The notes: generated by a model from the letters alone, not told the origin. 64,000 nt of DNA from Actinocorallia sp. API 0066 (GCF_020991275.1 NZ_JAJLQY010000010.1:62001-126000); one strand, 5' to 3'. Shown: positions 1-10,228, numbered from the stretch's first letter. Numbers and translations are program-made.

Positions 1-125
1 CGCGCGGCGGCGGCATGACCTACGCCGACGACCCGGACACCCTCGAACTGTTCCGTCACATCCTTCACACCGTCATCGACCGGCTGCTGGCGCCGCCGCC
101 CTCCCCCGACTCCATAGCCTCCTGA
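1..125 (+). CDS. 3' end of an unidentified protein (partial)
   Basis: The frame that starts at base 3 is open from the window edge and stops at 123-125. It gives about 40 residues, including MTYADDPDTLELFRHILHTV and ending in a Pro/Ser-rich tail. The piece is too short to assign to a family; the amphipathic, Leu-rich stretch would suit the last helix of a small regulator, but that is a guess. Its last 61 bases overlap the 3' end of the convergent acyltransferase gene, so one of the two stop positions may sit in non-essential tail sequence. Confidence 0.4.
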   Translation, partial: RGGGMTYADDPDTLELFRHILHTVIDRLLAPPPSPDSIAS

Positions 126-919
126 GGAGACGGAACAGAGGCGGGCGCGGGCTGGGCGACCCCCTCCAGGACGGCGGTGGCACGGGCGGCGAGGGTGCGG
201 CGGGTGTCGGCGGCGGAGGGGTGCAGCGGCGGATGGACGCGTAGGTGGACGGTCAGGGATGACGCGGTGAGGACACGGCCGAGGGAGACGCCGAAGGAGT
301 CGACGCCCACGTACGCGGCGACGGTGCTGGGCCTGCCGTCTTGCCGGTAGGCGAGCGTCACGGGACGGACGGGCGCGCCAGCGTCCAGGGCCGCCTGGAA
401 GACGGCACGGCGCAGCGGGCCCGGCGTGCTGCACCGCGTCGTGCCCTCGGGGAAGGCCATGACGGACTGGCCGGCCCGGAGCAGCGCCGTCAGCTCGGCG
501 ACGGTGCCGGGCAGCGAGCGCAGGCCGTCCCGGTCGATGAAGGCGGTGCCCGCCTCGTGCGCGATCCGGCCGATGACCGGCCAGTCGCCCACCTCGCGTT
601 TGGCGAGCATGGTGACGGGTTCGACGGACAGCACCGCGAGCACGTCGAGCCAGGACACGTGGTTCGCCACGATCAGCGTCCCCACCTCGCCCGGCACCGA
701 GAAGCCGGGTCCCTCCAGCTCCGCGCGGACGCCCAGGGCGGCGAGGAGGGACCGCGTCATCGGCGTCAGCCTGGCCGGGGAGACGGGCAGCACGGCGGCC
801 CACGCGGCCGCTCCGGCCAGCGCGGCGGCACGCCGGGCGGCGACCAGCCGGGACGCCGGGGACAGCGCGTGCGCCACGCAGGCGGCCGTGCAGGGTGACC
901 GGGGCGCCCAGACGTTCAC
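65..919 (-). CDS. 1-acylglycerol-3-phosphate acyltransferase-like protein (OlsA/PlsC family)
   Basis: Membrane-associated acyltransferase of 284 residues. The PlsC-family HX4D block is visible as NHVSWLD near residue 85, followed by the substrate-binding block FPEGTT about 75 residues later. A hydrophobic Ala-rich stretch near the N-terminus could anchor it. The GTG start at 919 overlaps the TGA stop of the upstream gene by four bases (GTGA), so the two are translationally coupled. Next to an OlsB-like enzyme, the likely role is the second acylation of an ornithine-type aminolipid (lyso-lipid plus acyl-ACP or acyl-CoA). A general lysophosphatidic acid acyltransferase is the alternative. The family call is firm; the ornithine-lipid role is inference from the neighbour. 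Confidence 0.85.
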   Translation of the reverse strand: MNVWAPRSPCTAACVAHALSPASRLVAARRAAALAGAAAWAAVLPVSPARLTPMTRSLLAALGVRAELEGPGFSVPGEVGTLIVANHVSWLDVLAVLSVEPVTMLAKREVGDWPVIGRIAHEAGTAFIDRDGLRSLPGTVAELTALLRAGQSVMAFPEGTTRCSTPGPLRRAVFQAALDAGAPVRPVTLAYRQDGRPSTVAAYVGVDSFGVSLGRVLTASSLTVHLRVHPPLHPSAADTRRTLAARATAVLEGVAQPAPASVPSPQEAMESGEGGGASSRSMTV

Positions 920-1683
920 CGCTCGCCCAGGAAGAAGCGCCGGTACCTGGGGTTCAGCCGCTCGGTGTCGAGCAGCACAAAGAAGTCGGCGGTGCCGAAC
1001 GCCGGGTCGTAGTGCGGCTCGCCGCACACCCAGGCGCCCAGCCGCAGGTAGGCCCGGAGCAGCGCGGGCAGCGCCGTCTGGTCCTCGTCGCCCGTGCCCG
1101 GCCGCGGCCTGGCGGGCCGCCACGGGGTGCGGGGGTGGACGGTGAGCTCCGGCGGCGCGGCGTGCCGGGCGGCGGTGAGGGCGCGGACGGCGCCTGCGGC
1201 CTCTCCCCCGTCGTCGAGCGACACCGAGGCGCACCCGCCGAGGTACCGGTACCCCGAAAGCAGGACGTATCGGGCTATCCCCGACCACAGCAGGGTGATC
1301 ACCGCGCCGGACCTGTGGTCCGGGTGCACGCAGACCCGGCCCGTCTCGACGAGGGACCCGCGGACGTCGCCGGGCAGGCCGTCCATGTCGAACTCCGTGG
1401 CGGAGTAGGACGGGCCGCCCCGGCCGGGCGGGAAGAGCCGGTAGGTGCCGACGACCTCGCCCGTCGCCCGCTCGGTGACGAGGAGGTGGTCGGCGTGGGC
1501 GTCGAAGGAGTCGATGTCGTGGCCCGGCACCGGGGTGTCGAGCAGGGCGCCCTGCTCGTGCGCGAACACCTGGTGGCGCAGCCGCTGGGCGGCCCGCACC
1601 TGCTCGGGGGTGTCGGCGAGGGAGATCGTGTAGGCGCCGGCGGCCGCCTCCACCGGCGGGCGGCTGCGCAGGGGCGTGGTCAT
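916..1683 (-). CDS. OlsB-like GNAT-fold N-acyltransferase
   Basis: A 255-residue protein of the OlsB / hemolysin-like acetyltransferase family. Visible family features are the N-terminal block RLRHQVFAHEQGA, the central VGTYRLF strand and ETGRVCVHPDHRSG, typical of ornithine-acyl-ACP N-acyltransferases. A GGGAG ribosome site lies seven bases before the ATG at 1683. It is followed with a GTGA overlap by the PlsC-type gene, the usual OlsB-OlsA arrangement in which OlsB puts a 3-hydroxyacyl chain on the ornithine amino group and OlsA esterifies the hydroxyl. The amine substrate cannot be proved from sequence; other lyso-aminolipids are possible. It is transcribed divergently from the type III PKS across 193 bases. 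Confidence 0.8.
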   Translation of the reverse strand: MTTPLRSRPPVEAAAGAYTISLADTPEQVRAAQRLRHQVFAHEQGALLDTPVPGHDIDSFDAHADHLLVTERATGEVVGTYRLFPPGRGGPSYSATEFDMDGLPGDVRGSLVETGRVCVHPDHRSGAVITLLWSGIARYVLLSGYRYLGGCASVSLDDGGEAAGAVRALTAARHAAPPELTVHPRTPWRPARPRPGTGDEDQTALPALLRAYLRLGAWVCGEPHYDPAFGTADFFVLLDTERLNPRYRRFFLGER

Positions 1684-1876
1684 CGGCGTTCTCCCGCGTT
1701 CGGCGGGCCGCGGGCGCGGCCCTTGAGCCGCCGCTTACCTTCGGTGGTGTGAGCGCCCACCGGGCGACGGGAGCCGAGCGCCCGCCGGAACACCGGATGA
1801 ATGCCGCGAACAACCGTCGCCGTCGCTTGCCCACGAGAAGCCCCGTTCTTGGGCAAGCAGGGCTTATCCAAGAAGA

Positions 1877-2932
1877 ATGACGCGTATCGCGGCGGTTCGT
1901 GCCCTGGTGCCCGAGCACCGGTATCCGCAGGAGCGGATCACCGGCGCCCTCATCGACGGCTGGGGCCTCACCGGGACAAAGCAGGCGCTCCTGCGGCGCC
2001 TGCACACCGCCGTGGGGGTGCGCAGGCGGGGCCTCGCCCTCCCGATCGAGCGCTACGCGGGCCTGGACGGCTTCGGAGGCGCCAACGACGCCTACGTGGC
2101 CGAGAGCGTCACCCTGGGGGCACGGGCCGTCGAGGGGGCCCTGGACGACGCCGGGCTCGACGCGAAGGACGTCGACCTCATCCTGACCGTCTCCACCACC
2201 GGCGTCGCGGCGCCCTCGATCGACACGCGGATCGCCGCCGAGCTGGGCCTGCGCGCCGACGTGCGGCGCGTCCCCGTCTTCGGCCTCGGCTGCGTGGGCG
2301 GCGCGGCGGGCCTGGCCCGTGTGCACGACCACCTGACGGGCTGGCCGGGGCACGTCGCCGTCCTCCTGTCGGTGGAGCTCTGCTCGCTGACGCTCCAGCG
2401 CCACGACCGCACGCTCGCCAACCTCGTGGCGAGCGCGCTGTTCGGGGACGGGGCCGCCGCCGTCGTCGTCTGCGGCGCCGCGCACGACCTGCCCGCCGCG
2501 CCCACCGTGCTGGCCAGCCGCAGCCGCCTCTACCCCGACTCCGAGCACCTCATGGGGTGGCGGGTCTCCGGCGACGGGTTCGGCGTGATGCTCGACCCGG
2601 GCATCCCCGAGATGGTCCGCGCCCACCTCGCCGACGACGTCCGGGGGTTCCTCGCCGCGCACGGGCTGACCCCGCGCGACATCACACCGTGGATCTGCCA
2701 CCCGGGCGGCCCGAAGATCATCGACGCGGTGGTGGAGACCCTGGGCCTGTCCCCTTCGGCGCTCGCCCTTACCCGGACTTCCCTACGCGAGAAAGGGAAC
2801 CTCTCCTCGGCGTCGGTCCTGCACGTCCTGTCCGACACGCTCGCCGCGAGCCCCCCGCCCGCCGGAGGCCACGCCCTCCTCATGGCGCTCGGCCCCGGCT
2901 TCTGCGCCGAACTCGTCCTCCTCGCCTGGTAG
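1877..2932 (+). CDS. type III polyketide synthase (chalcone/stilbene synthase family)
   Basis: Homodimeric ketosynthase of 351 residues, the normal family length. The catalytic triad is complete: Cys139 in GLGCVGGAAG, His275 in CHPGG and Asn308 in GNLSSASV. The C-terminal GPGF loop motif is present as LGPGFCAELVLLAW. Such enzymes extend an acyl-CoA starter with malonyl-CoA and cyclise the product to an alkylresorcinol, alkylpyrone or tetrahydroxynaphthalene; the product here cannot be predicted. The gene stands alone, with no oxidase or methyltransferase after it. The divergent neighbours acylate lipids, so a long-chain acyl starter would be plausible, but this is inference. Confidence 0.92.
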   Translation: MTRIAAVRALVPEHRYPQERITGALIDGWGLTGTKQALLRRLHTAVGVRRRGLALPIERYAGLDGFGGANDAYVAESVTLGARAVEGALDDAGLDAKDVDLILTVSTTGVAAPSIDTRIAAELGLRADVRRVPVFGLGCVGGAAGLARVHDHLTGWPGHVAVLLSVELCSLTLQRHDRTLANLVASALFGDGAAAVVVCGAAHDLPAAPTVLASRSRLYPDSEHLMGWRVSGDGFGVMLDPGIPEMVRAHLADDVRGFLAAHGLTPRDITPWICHPGGPKIIDAVVETLGLSPSALALTRTSLREKGNLSSASVLHVLSDTLAASPPPAGGHALLMALGPGFCAELVLLAW

Positions 2933-2961
2933 CGACCCCTTTGACGACCCGTGCCACCCCC

Positions 2962-3960
2962 TCACGGCAGCAGCACCCCGCCCAAGGGTTCCGGCGCGTA
3001 GGCGTCCCCTATGACCAGCCCCCTCTCGGCCAGAGAGTCGAAGGTCCGGCTACGAAGAGTCCGCCCCGCCATGCCCTCCCGCACCGCCCCCAACACCCGC
3101 CCGTATCCGGCGATAGGCTCCCGCCCGGTATGCCGCGCGTACCACCACTGCCCGTTCAGGTACTTGGCCAGTTCCGCCGCCAGCGAGCCCGTGTCATCAA
3201 GCCCCGTCCACCGGCACACGTCCTCCCGCAGCCCCAACACCGTGATCACGTGGTCAAGCCCCTCAGTGGCGTTCAACGAAGGCACCCGCCTGCCCAACGC
3301 GGGCACCGTGTCGAACCCCAGCGGGCTCTCGTGCACCGGTGAGACCCACACGTGCGCGTCCGCCGCGTAAGCGACAGCGCTGATCTCCACCCCGGCGGCT
3401 TCCACCCGCACTCCGGGCACCCGCACCAGCCGGTAGTGCCCCTCCCGTATCCCTTCGCTGTCGTTCAGGACCCGCAGTTGGTCCGCGTCCGCAAGGCAGA
3501 CCCGAGCCTCCAGCACCACCCCGTCCGCGTGCGGAGAGTCCAGCAGAAGCTCCCCGTACAGGTAGCCCTGCCCGTGCAGCCCGCACGCGACGACCTCCGC
3601 GTCGGCAAGGGTGGCCCGCAGCACCGGCAGACACACATCCCGCCCGAACGGAGCCCGATACCGGTAATCGCCCATCTTCACGTGCAACGTCGCCGGATTC
3701 CGATTGGCCCCGTACGCGAGCACCGGCACCCGCTCCGCGACCCCCGGCAGCCCAAGCCCCTTCAAATGGGCATCAAGCCCCCCGAGCCCCTCCCCCTCAG
3801 GCAACGGACGCACGGAGTCGTTCCACAACAGGTAGTCGTAAGCCGGACACTCACCCGGATACGTCTCCGGGAACCTCCGAGCCGCCCGCCACCCCTCCAC
3901 CACGCCAAGCACCCCCGACACCGAGCGAGCCACCCGATGCGGCCCACAACCACCGGACAT
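2962..3960 (-). CDS. gamma-glutamylcyclotransferase-like protein
   Basis: A 332-residue soluble protein. The segment VPVLAYGANRNPATL, about a third of the way in, resembles the nucleotide-loop-like Y-G-S/A-N motif that opens the GGCT/AIG2 beta-barrel fold, and the later YLYGELLLD and VLNDSEGIREGHYRLV segments also fit that fold. No catalytic Glu can be assigned with certainty, and the long C-terminal half (WARHTGREPIAGY region) is not part of the minimal domain. The ATG at 3960 is chosen because it opens a continuous well-coded frame. It lies downstream of htpX on the same strand, 50 bases after its stop, and converges on the PKS gene. Function unknown. Confidence 0.55.
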   Translation of the reverse strand: MSGGCGPHRVARSVSGVLGVVEGWRAARRFPETYPGECPAYDYLLWNDSVRPLPEGEGLGGLDAHLKGLGLPGVAERVPVLAYGANRNPATLHVKMGDYRYRAPFGRDVCLPVLRATLADAEVVACGLHGQGYLYGELLLDSPHADGVVLEARVCLADADQLRVLNDSEGIREGHYRLVRVPGVRVEAAGVEISAVAYAADAHVWVSPVHESPLGFDTVPALGRRVPSLNATEGLDHVITVLGLREDVCRWTGLDDTGSLAAELAKYLNGQWWYARHTGREPIAGYGRVLGAVREGMAGRTLRSRTFDSLAERGLVIGDAYAPEPLGGVLLP

Positions 3961-4010
3961 CCTCCCAACCCGTTCCCACCCCGTGGAACCCGCCCACGCG
4001 CCCAGGGTCG

Positions 4011-4871
4011 TCAGTGCAGGTGGTACTGGCTGGGCCCGGCCATCCGCTGGAGGCGGGCGATGCGCTCCTCCATCGGCGGGTGCGTCGAGAACAGGCGGGC
4101 GAGGCCGCCGCCGGTGAAGGGGTTGGCGATCATGAGGGCGCTGGTGGACTCCAGTTGCGGGTCGGCGGGCAGCGGCCGGGCCCGCACCCCGCCGGAGATC
4201 TTGCGGAGCGCGTCGGCGAGCGCCAGGGGGTCGCCGGTGAGTTCGGCGCCCGAGGCGTCGGCCTGGTACTCGCGGGTGCGGCTGATCGCCATCTGGATGA
4301 CCCCAGCGGCGAGCGGGCCGAGGAACACCATGAGCAGCGCGCCGAAGATCCCGGGCCCGCCACCGCGGTCGCTGCGGCCCGGCATGAACATGCCGAGGTA
4401 CGTCAGGTAGGTGATGACGGTGGCGAGCGCCGCCGCGAACGACGAGATGAGAATGTCCCGGTTGTACACGTGCGAGAGTTCGTGCCCGATGACCGCGCGC
4501 AGCTCGCGCTGGTCCAGCATCTGGAGGATGCCGCGCGTCACGCAGACCGCCGCGTTGCGGGGGTTGCGGCCGGTGGCGAACGCGTTGGGCTGGGGCGTCT
4601 CGGAGACGTACAGGCGCGGCATGGGCTGCCTGGCCTGGGTGGACAGCTCCCTGACCATCGCGTACAGCCCCGGCGCCTCCACCTCGCTGATCGGGTGCGC
4701 CCGCATCGACCGCAACGCGATCTTGTCGCTGAAGAAGTAGGCGACCCCGTTGCTCACGAGCGCGATGATGAGGGCGATCGTCAGCCCGCCGCGCCCGCCG
4801 AGCCCCCACCCGACGAGCAGCATCAGCGCCGAGAGGGCGCCGATGAGCAACGCCGTCTTGATGCCGTTCAT
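4011..4871 (-). CDS. htpX: HtpX-type membrane zinc metalloprotease (M48)
   Basis: A 286-residue M48 protease of the cytoplasmic membrane that degrades misfolded membrane proteins with FtsH. Two N-terminal membrane helices (about residues 7-47) precede the catalytic domain. The zinc site is intact: HELSH at 130-134 and the third ligand Glu201 in REYQAD. Further hydrophobic segments lie at about 143-162 and 175-195. It lies 83 bases downstream of nuoN2 on the same strand. As I recall, htpX follows the second nuo cluster in Streptomyces too, so the linkage looks ancestral. Confidence 0.95.
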   Translation of the reverse strand: MNGIKTALLIGALSALMLLVGWGLGGRGGLTIALIIALVSNGVAYFFSDKIALRSMRAHPISEVEAPGLYAMVRELSTQARQPMPRLYVSETPQPNAFATGRNPRNAAVCVTRGILQMLDQRELRAVIGHELSHVYNRDILISSFAAALATVITYLTYLGMFMPGRSDRGGGPGIFGALLMVFLGPLAAGVIQMAISRTREYQADASGAELTGDPLALADALRKISGGVRARPLPADPQLESTSALMIANPFTGGGLARLFSTHPPMEERIARLQRMAGPSQYHLH

Positions 4872-4954
4872 GTCCGAGAACCTCCCCTTGGCCCTACGTC
4901 CGAAACAACGGAGGGACCTGGGGAAACGTTCCGGGCGAACCGCCCAGGCGCGCG

Positions 4955-6436
4955 CTACCCGACCGAGAGGGTGGCGTGCAGGAGCAGGTTCGGCAGTACG
5001 GACAGCACCACGGCGCCCAAGGCCGTCGCGCCCAGGGCGATCCGGTACGGCAGCACGGAAGGCAGCGCCGCCGTCTCCCCCGACGTCTCCGGCGCGAAGA
5101 GCCGCACCGCCCAGACGAGGTAGTAGTACAGCCCGATGACGGTGTTGACGGCCATCACGACGGCGAGCCACACGACGGGTCCCGTCATGACCGCCTCAAA
5201 GACGACGACCTTCGCGATGAGCCCCATGATGCCCGGAGGCAGCCCGGCAAGGCAGACGAGGAAGAACGCGAGCGCCAGGCCCGCCGCAGGGCTGCGCCGC
5301 ACGAGCCCCCGGTAGGAGGCGAGGAGGTTGCCTTCCGACCCGTCGCCCTTCCGGCTGGCGAAGGCGGTGACGACGACGAAGGCGCCGAGGTTCATCACCG
5401 CGTAGAAGCCGAGGTATCCGGCCATCGCCGCGACGGCGGCGGTGATGGTCTCCTCCCCGACGGCGAGCGGCGCCAGCATGTACCCGGACTGCGCGACCGA
5501 CGACCACGCGAGCAGCCGCAGGGCCTGGGTCTGCCGGAGCGCGAGCACGTTCCCGACGGTCATGGTCAGCGCCGCCAGGACGGCCAGGAGCGGCCCCCAG
5601 GAGTCCCCGTGGCCGGGGAAGGCGAGCGCCACGACGAGCCCGAGCCCGGCGAACCCGCCGGCCTTGGAGACGACCGACAGGTAGGCCGCGACGGGCAGGG
5701 GCGCGCCCTGGTAGACGTCGGGCGTCCAGGCGTGGAAGGGCACGGCAGCCACCTTGAACCCGAGCCCTGCGATCACCATGACGATCCCGGCCGTCAGCAC
5801 GGGTTCCAGCGCCGAGGGCACCGAAGCGGTGGCGATCCTGTCGAAGTGCAGCGCCCCGGTCGCCCCGTACACGAGGCTCACGCCGAACAGGAGGACGGCA
5901 GCCGAGGCGACCGACACCAGCAGCAGCTTCACAGCCGCTTCGGTGGAACGCCCGTCCCCCCGCCGCAGCGCCACCAGGGCGAACACCGGCAGGGCGAGCG
6001 TCTCCAGGCCGACGACCAGGAGGACGAGGTCCCGCGCGGCCACCAGGGTGAGCACACCCGTCACGGACGAAAGCAGCAGGAAGCAGTACTCCCCCGCAGG
6101 CGCCTTCGCCAGCGAGACGTCCGTCAGCGACAGCAGCACCACGAGCAGGGCGGACGCCAGGATGATGCCCTGGAAGACGAGCGTGAAGTTGTCCGCCGAG
6201 TACGAGCAGGAGGCGAGCCCGTCGCCGCGCAGCGTGGGCGGCACGCAGAAGGTGCGCCGCACGTCGCCGCCCGCGAGGGTGAACACCGAGACGAGCCCGG
6301 CGAGGAGCGCCCCCGCCGTCGCCCAGCCCAGCACCCGCGCGCCGACGTCGAACGCCCCGGCGAGCAGCACCGCGACGGCCGCCACCGCGGTGACGAGCAC
6401 GGGCGCGACGGCCGCGTAGTCGATCTGCTGAATCAT
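4955..6436 (-). CDS. nuoN2: NADH-quinone oxidoreductase-type subunit N, second cluster
   Basis: Multi-pass antiporter-like proton-pumping subunit of 493 residues and the last gene of the second complex I cluster. The conserved Glu of TM5 ([11 protein letters not shown]) and Lys of TM7 ([14 protein letters not shown]) are present, as is the family motif TPDVYQGAP. The ATG at 6436 overlaps the stop of nuoM2 (ATGA). It is shorter than the copy at 35484-37067 and differs in its loop sequences, so it is an old paralogue and not a recent duplicate. Confidence 0.95.
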   Translation of the reverse strand: MIQQIDYAAVAPVLVTAVAAVAVLLAGAFDVGARVLGWATAGALLAGLVSVFTLAGGDVRRTFCVPPTLRGDGLASCSYSADNFTLVFQGIILASALLVVLLSLTDVSLAKAPAGEYCFLLLSSVTGVLTLVAARDLVLLVVGLETLALPVFALVALRRGDGRSTEAAVKLLLVSVASAAVLLFGVSLVYGATGALHFDRIATASVPSALEPVLTAGIVMVIAGLGFKVAAVPFHAWTPDVYQGAPLPVAAYLSVVSKAGGFAGLGLVVALAFPGHGDSWGPLLAVLAALTMTVGNVLALRQTQALRLLAWSSVAQSGYMLAPLAVGEETITAAVAAMAGYLGFYAVMNLGAFVVVTAFASRKGDGSEGNLLASYRGLVRRSPAAGLALAFFLVCLAGLPPGIMGLIAKVVVFEAVMTGPVVWLAVVMAVNTVIGLYYYLVWAVRLFAPETSGETAALPSVLPYRIALGATALGAVVLSVLPNLLLHATLSVG

Positions 6437-7920
6437 GATCCGGCTCCGATCAGCGCCCGCACCGGGCCGTCCGTGAGGGCCAGCAGGACCTTGGGCCACA
6501 GCCCGACGAGCAGCACGCAGACGATCAGCGGCGTCCAGGCCGCCCACTCGGCGGTCTGGACGTCGGCGACGACCTCGCCCGTCCCGGACCGGCCGTGGGT
6601 GATCTTCCGCAGCAGCCGCAGGAAGTAGGCGGCCGTAAGCACGGCTCCGATGGCGGCGACCACCATGAGGACGAGGAAGGTGTCGCGCGGGAGCCCTTCG
6701 GCAGGCGAGTAGGCGCCCACGAGCGCGAGCATCTCGCCCCAGAACCCGGCGAGGCCGGGCAGTCCGAGGGAGGCGACGCAGGCGAACGTCAGGACGGACG
6801 CCAGGCGGGGCGCGCGGGCGAGCATGCCGCCTCCGAGCGCCGCGAGGTCGCCGGTGCCGTACCTGTCCTTCACCGAGCCCGCGACGAAGAACAGCAGGCC
6901 GGTGATGAGCCCGTGCGCGATGTTGCCGAACAGCGCGGCGTTGAGCCCGGCCGGGGTGAGGGTGGCGATGCCGAGCAGCACAAAACCCATGTGCCCGACC
7001 GACGAGTACGCGATCATCCGTTTCAGCTCGGTCTGCGCCAGGCAGGCGAGCGCCCCGTACACGATCCCGACGACGGCGAGCACCCCGAGCCAGGGCGCCC
7101 AGTACGCGGCGCCCTCCGGCAGGGCCGGGACGGCGATCCGCACGAACCCGTACGTGCCCATCTTCAGCAGGACGCCCGCCAGCAGCACCGAGCCGACCGT
7201 GGGGGCCTCGGTGTGCGCGTCGGGCAGCCAGGTGTGCAGCGGCCACATCGGGGCCTTCACGGCCAGTCCGAGGCCGATCAGCGCGAACGCCGTCACCTGG
7301 ATGCCGTGGGTCAGGCCGTCGCCGTGCGCCTCGGCGAGCGCGACCATGTCGAACGTGCGCGCGTTCCAGCCGAGCAGGACGAGCCCGGCGAGCAGGACGG
7401 CCGATCCGAGCAGCGTGTAGAGGATGAACTTGTAGGCGGCGTGTCGCCTACGCGGCCCGCCCCACAGCGCGATGATCGCGTACATCGGCAGCAGGACGAT
7501 CTCGAAGAAGACAAAGAACAGGATGAGGTCGAGGGACAGGAACGTCCCGATCATCCCGACTTCGAGGACGAGCAGCAGGCTGGTGAGCAGCCGCGCGTCC
7601 TTCACCTCACGCCGTCCGAGGTAGACGAAGCAGAGGAACGTCAGCAGCGCGGTCAGAACGACGAGCGGCAGGGAGACCCCGTCGATGCCCAGGTGGAACC
7701 GCACGCTCAGGGCGGGGATCCAGGGCTCGTTCATCCGCTGCTGCATGCGGGCGGGGTCGGCGTAGTCGAACGCGGCGGCCTGGACGAGCGCCATCGCCAG
7801 CACGAACCCCGAGACGTAGCGCCCGAAGGTGAAGGGGTCGCGGGTGAGGAAACCTATCCGCGCGTAGGGCAGGACCGCCCCCAGGAGGGGGATCCAGAGC
7901 AGATGGACGAGGGTGCTCAT
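6433..7920 (-). CDS. nuoM2: NADH-quinone oxidoreductase-type subunit M, second cluster
   Basis: Antiporter-like membrane subunit of 495 residues. The proton-channel Glu (FVFFEIVLLPMY) and Lys ([19 protein letters not shown]) are conserved. It lacks the Ala/Lys-rich loop of about 25 residues seen in NuoM of the complete cluster. Start and stop both overlap neighbours by four bases, so it is coupled to nuoL2 and nuoN2. Confidence 0.95.
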   Translation of the reverse strand: MSTLVHLLWIPLLGAVLPYARIGFLTRDPFTFGRYVSGFVLAMALVQAAAFDYADPARMQQRMNEPWIPALSVRFHLGIDGVSLPLVVLTALLTFLCFVYLGRREVKDARLLTSLLLVLEVGMIGTFLSLDLILFFVFFEIVLLPMYAIIALWGGPRRRHAAYKFILYTLLGSAVLLAGLVLLGWNARTFDMVALAEAHGDGLTHGIQVTAFALIGLGLAVKAPMWPLHTWLPDAHTEAPTVGSVLLAGVLLKMGTYGFVRIAVPALPEGAAYWAPWLGVLAVVGIVYGALACLAQTELKRMIAYSSVGHMGFVLLGIATLTPAGLNAALFGNIAHGLITGLLFFVAGSVKDRYGTGDLAALGGGMLARAPRLASVLTFACVASLGLPGLAGFWGEMLALVGAYSPAEGLPRDTFLVLMVVAAIGAVLTAAYFLRLLRKITHGRSGTGEVVADVQTAEWAAWTPLIVCVLLVGLWPKVLLALTDGPVRALIGAGS

Positions 7921-9908
7921 GTCAGGGCCACCACCGCGAGGACGAGGAACACGGCTCCGGCGAGGAGGCCGGTGAGGTAGGTCTGCGGGTTGCCGTTCTG
8001 CGGCAGCCGCGCGAGCCGCCCGGCGAACCTGGTGACGGGCACGGACGCCTCCACGGCCCCGTCCACGGCGTGCGTGTCGATCCCCTTGACGGCCCTGGCC
8101 AGCAGCCGCACCGGGCCGACGATCGTGCGGTCGTAGAGTTCGTCCACGTAGAACGCCCGCTCGAAGGGACGGCGTAGGACGCCCAGCCTGAGCGCGGGGT
8201 CCTTGGCCGGGTCGTCACGCCACGCGTAGTAGACGGCGGCCGCGCCCGCGACGGTGAACAGCAGGCTCATCGCGGCGGGCGCCACATGCGGACGCAGCTC
8301 GGCCGACCCGAGGCCCGCGAACCCGAGGACGAGCGTCACCCCGGCAAGCAGCAGGACGGGCCAACGCATCAGTCCGGGTGCCTCGTGGGCCTCCCGCGCG
8401 GGTCCGAGGAAGGTGAGCAACCACGCGCGGGTCGAGTACGCGGCCGTCAGGGCGATCGTGACGAGCAGCGAGACGTACACCGCCCAGGACGCCCATCCAG
8501 GCAGGTCCCCGCCCCTGAGCGCGGTGTCCTGGACGTGCTCCAGCACCGCGTCCTTGGAGAAGAACCCCGATGTCGGAGGCACCCCTGCGAGGGCGAGGTA
8601 TCCGATCGTCATCGCGCCGAAGGTGTAGGGCATGGCCTTGGCGAGGCCGCCCATGTCGGCGAGGAGGTTGGACCCGACGGCGTGGATGACGCACCCTGCG
8701 GCGAGGAACAGCAGCGCCTTGAAAGCGCCGTGCGTCACCAGGTGGAACATCGCCGCCGACTTCGCGCCGACGGCCAGGCCCGCCGCCATGACGGCGAGCT
8801 GGCTGATCGTCGAGTAGGCCAGCACCCGCTTCAGGTCGACCTGGGCGAGCGCCGCGCAGGCCGACCCCAGCATCGAGACGGCCGCCATCAGGCCGAGGAC
8901 GGCCAGCGCCGCCGGGGCCGCGAGGAACACGTCGTAGAGCCGCGCGACGAGGTAGACGCCCGCGGCGACCATCGTGGCCGCGTGGATGAGCGCGCTGATG
9001 GGCGTGGGGCCCGCCATCGCGTCCGGAAGCCACGTGTGCAGGGGAAAGAGCGCGCTCTTGCCCGCGACCCCGCACAGCACGAGGAGGGCGGCGGCCAGGA
9101 CGGTGCCGGAAGGCAGGTCGGGCGCCTTGGCCAGCACCGTGGCGATGTCGAAGCTGCCCGCACCGAGGCCGAGCACGATGATGCCGAGCAGGAGTCCCGC
9201 GTCGCCGACCCGCGTCACGAGGAACGCCTTGACGGCGGCCCGCGAGCCCGTCCGCTCCTCCCAGTGGTGGCCGACCAGGAAGTACGAGCAGATGCCCATG
9301 ACCTCCCAGCCGACGTACAGGACAAGGAGGTCGCTCGCGTAGACGACGAGCAGCATCGCCGCCGTGAACAGCGACACGAACGCCGCGTAGGAGGAGTACC
9401 GGGGTTCGTCCCGCATGTACGCCACCGAGTACACCTGCACGGCGAGCGCGACAAGGCCGACGAGCACCCCGAGCAGCGCGGCGAGCCCGTCGACGCTCAG
9501 CCCTACGGTGATGTCGGGGCCGCCGGTGGGGATCGTCGTCAGGGCCGCCGTGCGGACGCCGGGGTCGAGCCAGGCGCCCAGGCCGATGACGATGGTGAGC
9601 CCGGCTGTGAGCACCGTAGGCAGCACCGCGTACAGAACGGGCCCGAGCGCGCCCCGAGCGCCGCCACCGGGGGCGAAGCCGGGCGCGGCCCGCCCCTCGG
9701 GGGGCACCGCCTCGCCCGTCACGTCGGGCTCGGCCTCCACGTGCGCCTCGGAGCCCGGCGCCTCGGTGGGCGGCACGGACGCGACGGGCGGCACCGAGGC
9801 GCGCAGCCCCACCTCCGCGAGCCTGCGCGTGGTCCAGGGGCCGAGCAGCAGCCCGAACAGGGCGCCGAGGAACGGCAGGGCGATCGCCTGCGCCGCGAGG
9901 ACGGTCAC
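7917..9908 (-). CDS. nuoL2: NADH-quinone oxidoreductase-type subunit L, second cluster
   Basis: Distal antiporter-like pump subunit of 663 residues. The TM5 Glu ([17 protein letters not shown]) and TM7 Lys ([19 protein letters not shown]) are present, and the C-terminal part contains the segment that becomes the lateral helix. Oddity: residues 38-86, between the first and second membrane helices, form a Pro/Glu/Ala-rich low-complexity insertion that I do not see in the NuoL of the complete cluster. The GTG start at 9908 overlaps the nuoK2 stop (GTGA), which places the start before the conserved first helix. Confidence 0.95.
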   Translation of the reverse strand: MTVLAAQAIALPFLGALFGLLLGPWTTRRLAEVGLRASVPPVASVPPTEAPGSEAHVEAEPDVTGEAVPPEGRAAPGFAPGGGARGALGPVLYAVLPTVLTAGLTIVIGLGAWLDPGVRTAALTTIPTGGPDITVGLSVDGLAALLGVLVGLVALAVQVYSVAYMRDEPRYSSYAAFVSLFTAAMLLVVYASDLLVLYVGWEVMGICSYFLVGHHWEERTGSRAAVKAFLVTRVGDAGLLLGIIVLGLGAGSFDIATVLAKAPDLPSGTVLAAALLVLCGVAGKSALFPLHTWLPDAMAGPTPISALIHAATMVAAGVYLVARLYDVFLAAPAALAVLGLMAAVSMLGSACAALAQVDLKRVLAYSTISQLAVMAAGLAVGAKSAAMFHLVTHGAFKALLFLAAGCVIHAVGSNLLADMGGLAKAMPYTFGAMTIGYLALAGVPPTSGFFSKDAVLEHVQDTALRGGDLPGWASWAVYVSLLVTIALTAAYSTRAWLLTFLGPAREAHEAPGLMRWPVLLLAGVTLVLGFAGLGSAELRPHVAPAAMSLLFTVAGAAAVYYAWRDDPAKDPALRLGVLRRPFERAFYVDELYDRTIVGPVRLLARAVKGIDTHAVDGAVEASVPVTRFAGRLARLPQNGNPQTYLTGLLAGAVFLVLAVVALT

Positions 9909-10228
9909 CGTGCCTCCAGGTCGGACTCGCGCAGGACGTCCTGCCGGTCCACGTCGATGTTCCCCCGGTCGCGGAACAGCAGGAGCACGATCGCCAGGCC
10001 GAGGCCGATCTCGGCGGCGGCGATGACGATCGTGAACAGCGCGAGCACCTGTCCGCCGTGCAGGACGTCGCGCAACCACATGTCGAAGGCGACGAGGTTG
10101 ATGTTGACGGCGTTGAGCATCAGCTCCGCCGACATCAGCACGAGGATCGCGTTGCGCCGCGCGAGCACCCCGTAGACGCCGACGGAGAACAGCAGCGCGG
10201 CGAACACCGCCGGGTAGGCGACCGACAT
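9905..10228 (-). CDS. nuoK2: NADH-quinone oxidoreductase-type subunit K, second cluster
   Basis: Three-helix membrane subunit of 107 residues (MrpC-like) that lies between the Q-module and the pump subunits. The two buried glutamates of the E-channel are visible, in [10 protein letters not shown] and in [11 protein letters not shown]. The ATG at 10228 shares one base with the nuoJ2 stop (TGATG), typical of tight coupling. The C-terminal tail ([20 protein letters not shown]) is longer than in the NuoK of the complete cluster. Confidence 0.95.
   Translation of the reverse strand: MSVAYPAVFAALLFSVGVYGVLARRNAILVLMSAELMLNAVNINLVAFDMWLRDVLHGGQVLALFTIVIAAAEIGLGLAIVLLLFRDRGNIDVDRQDVLRESDLEAR

Noticed and set aside
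919-2701. Long N-terminal extension of the acyltransferase frame on the minus strand
   Set aside because: It crosses the OlsB-like gene and the PKS gene in antisense; the true start is the GTG at 919 that overlaps the upstream stop.
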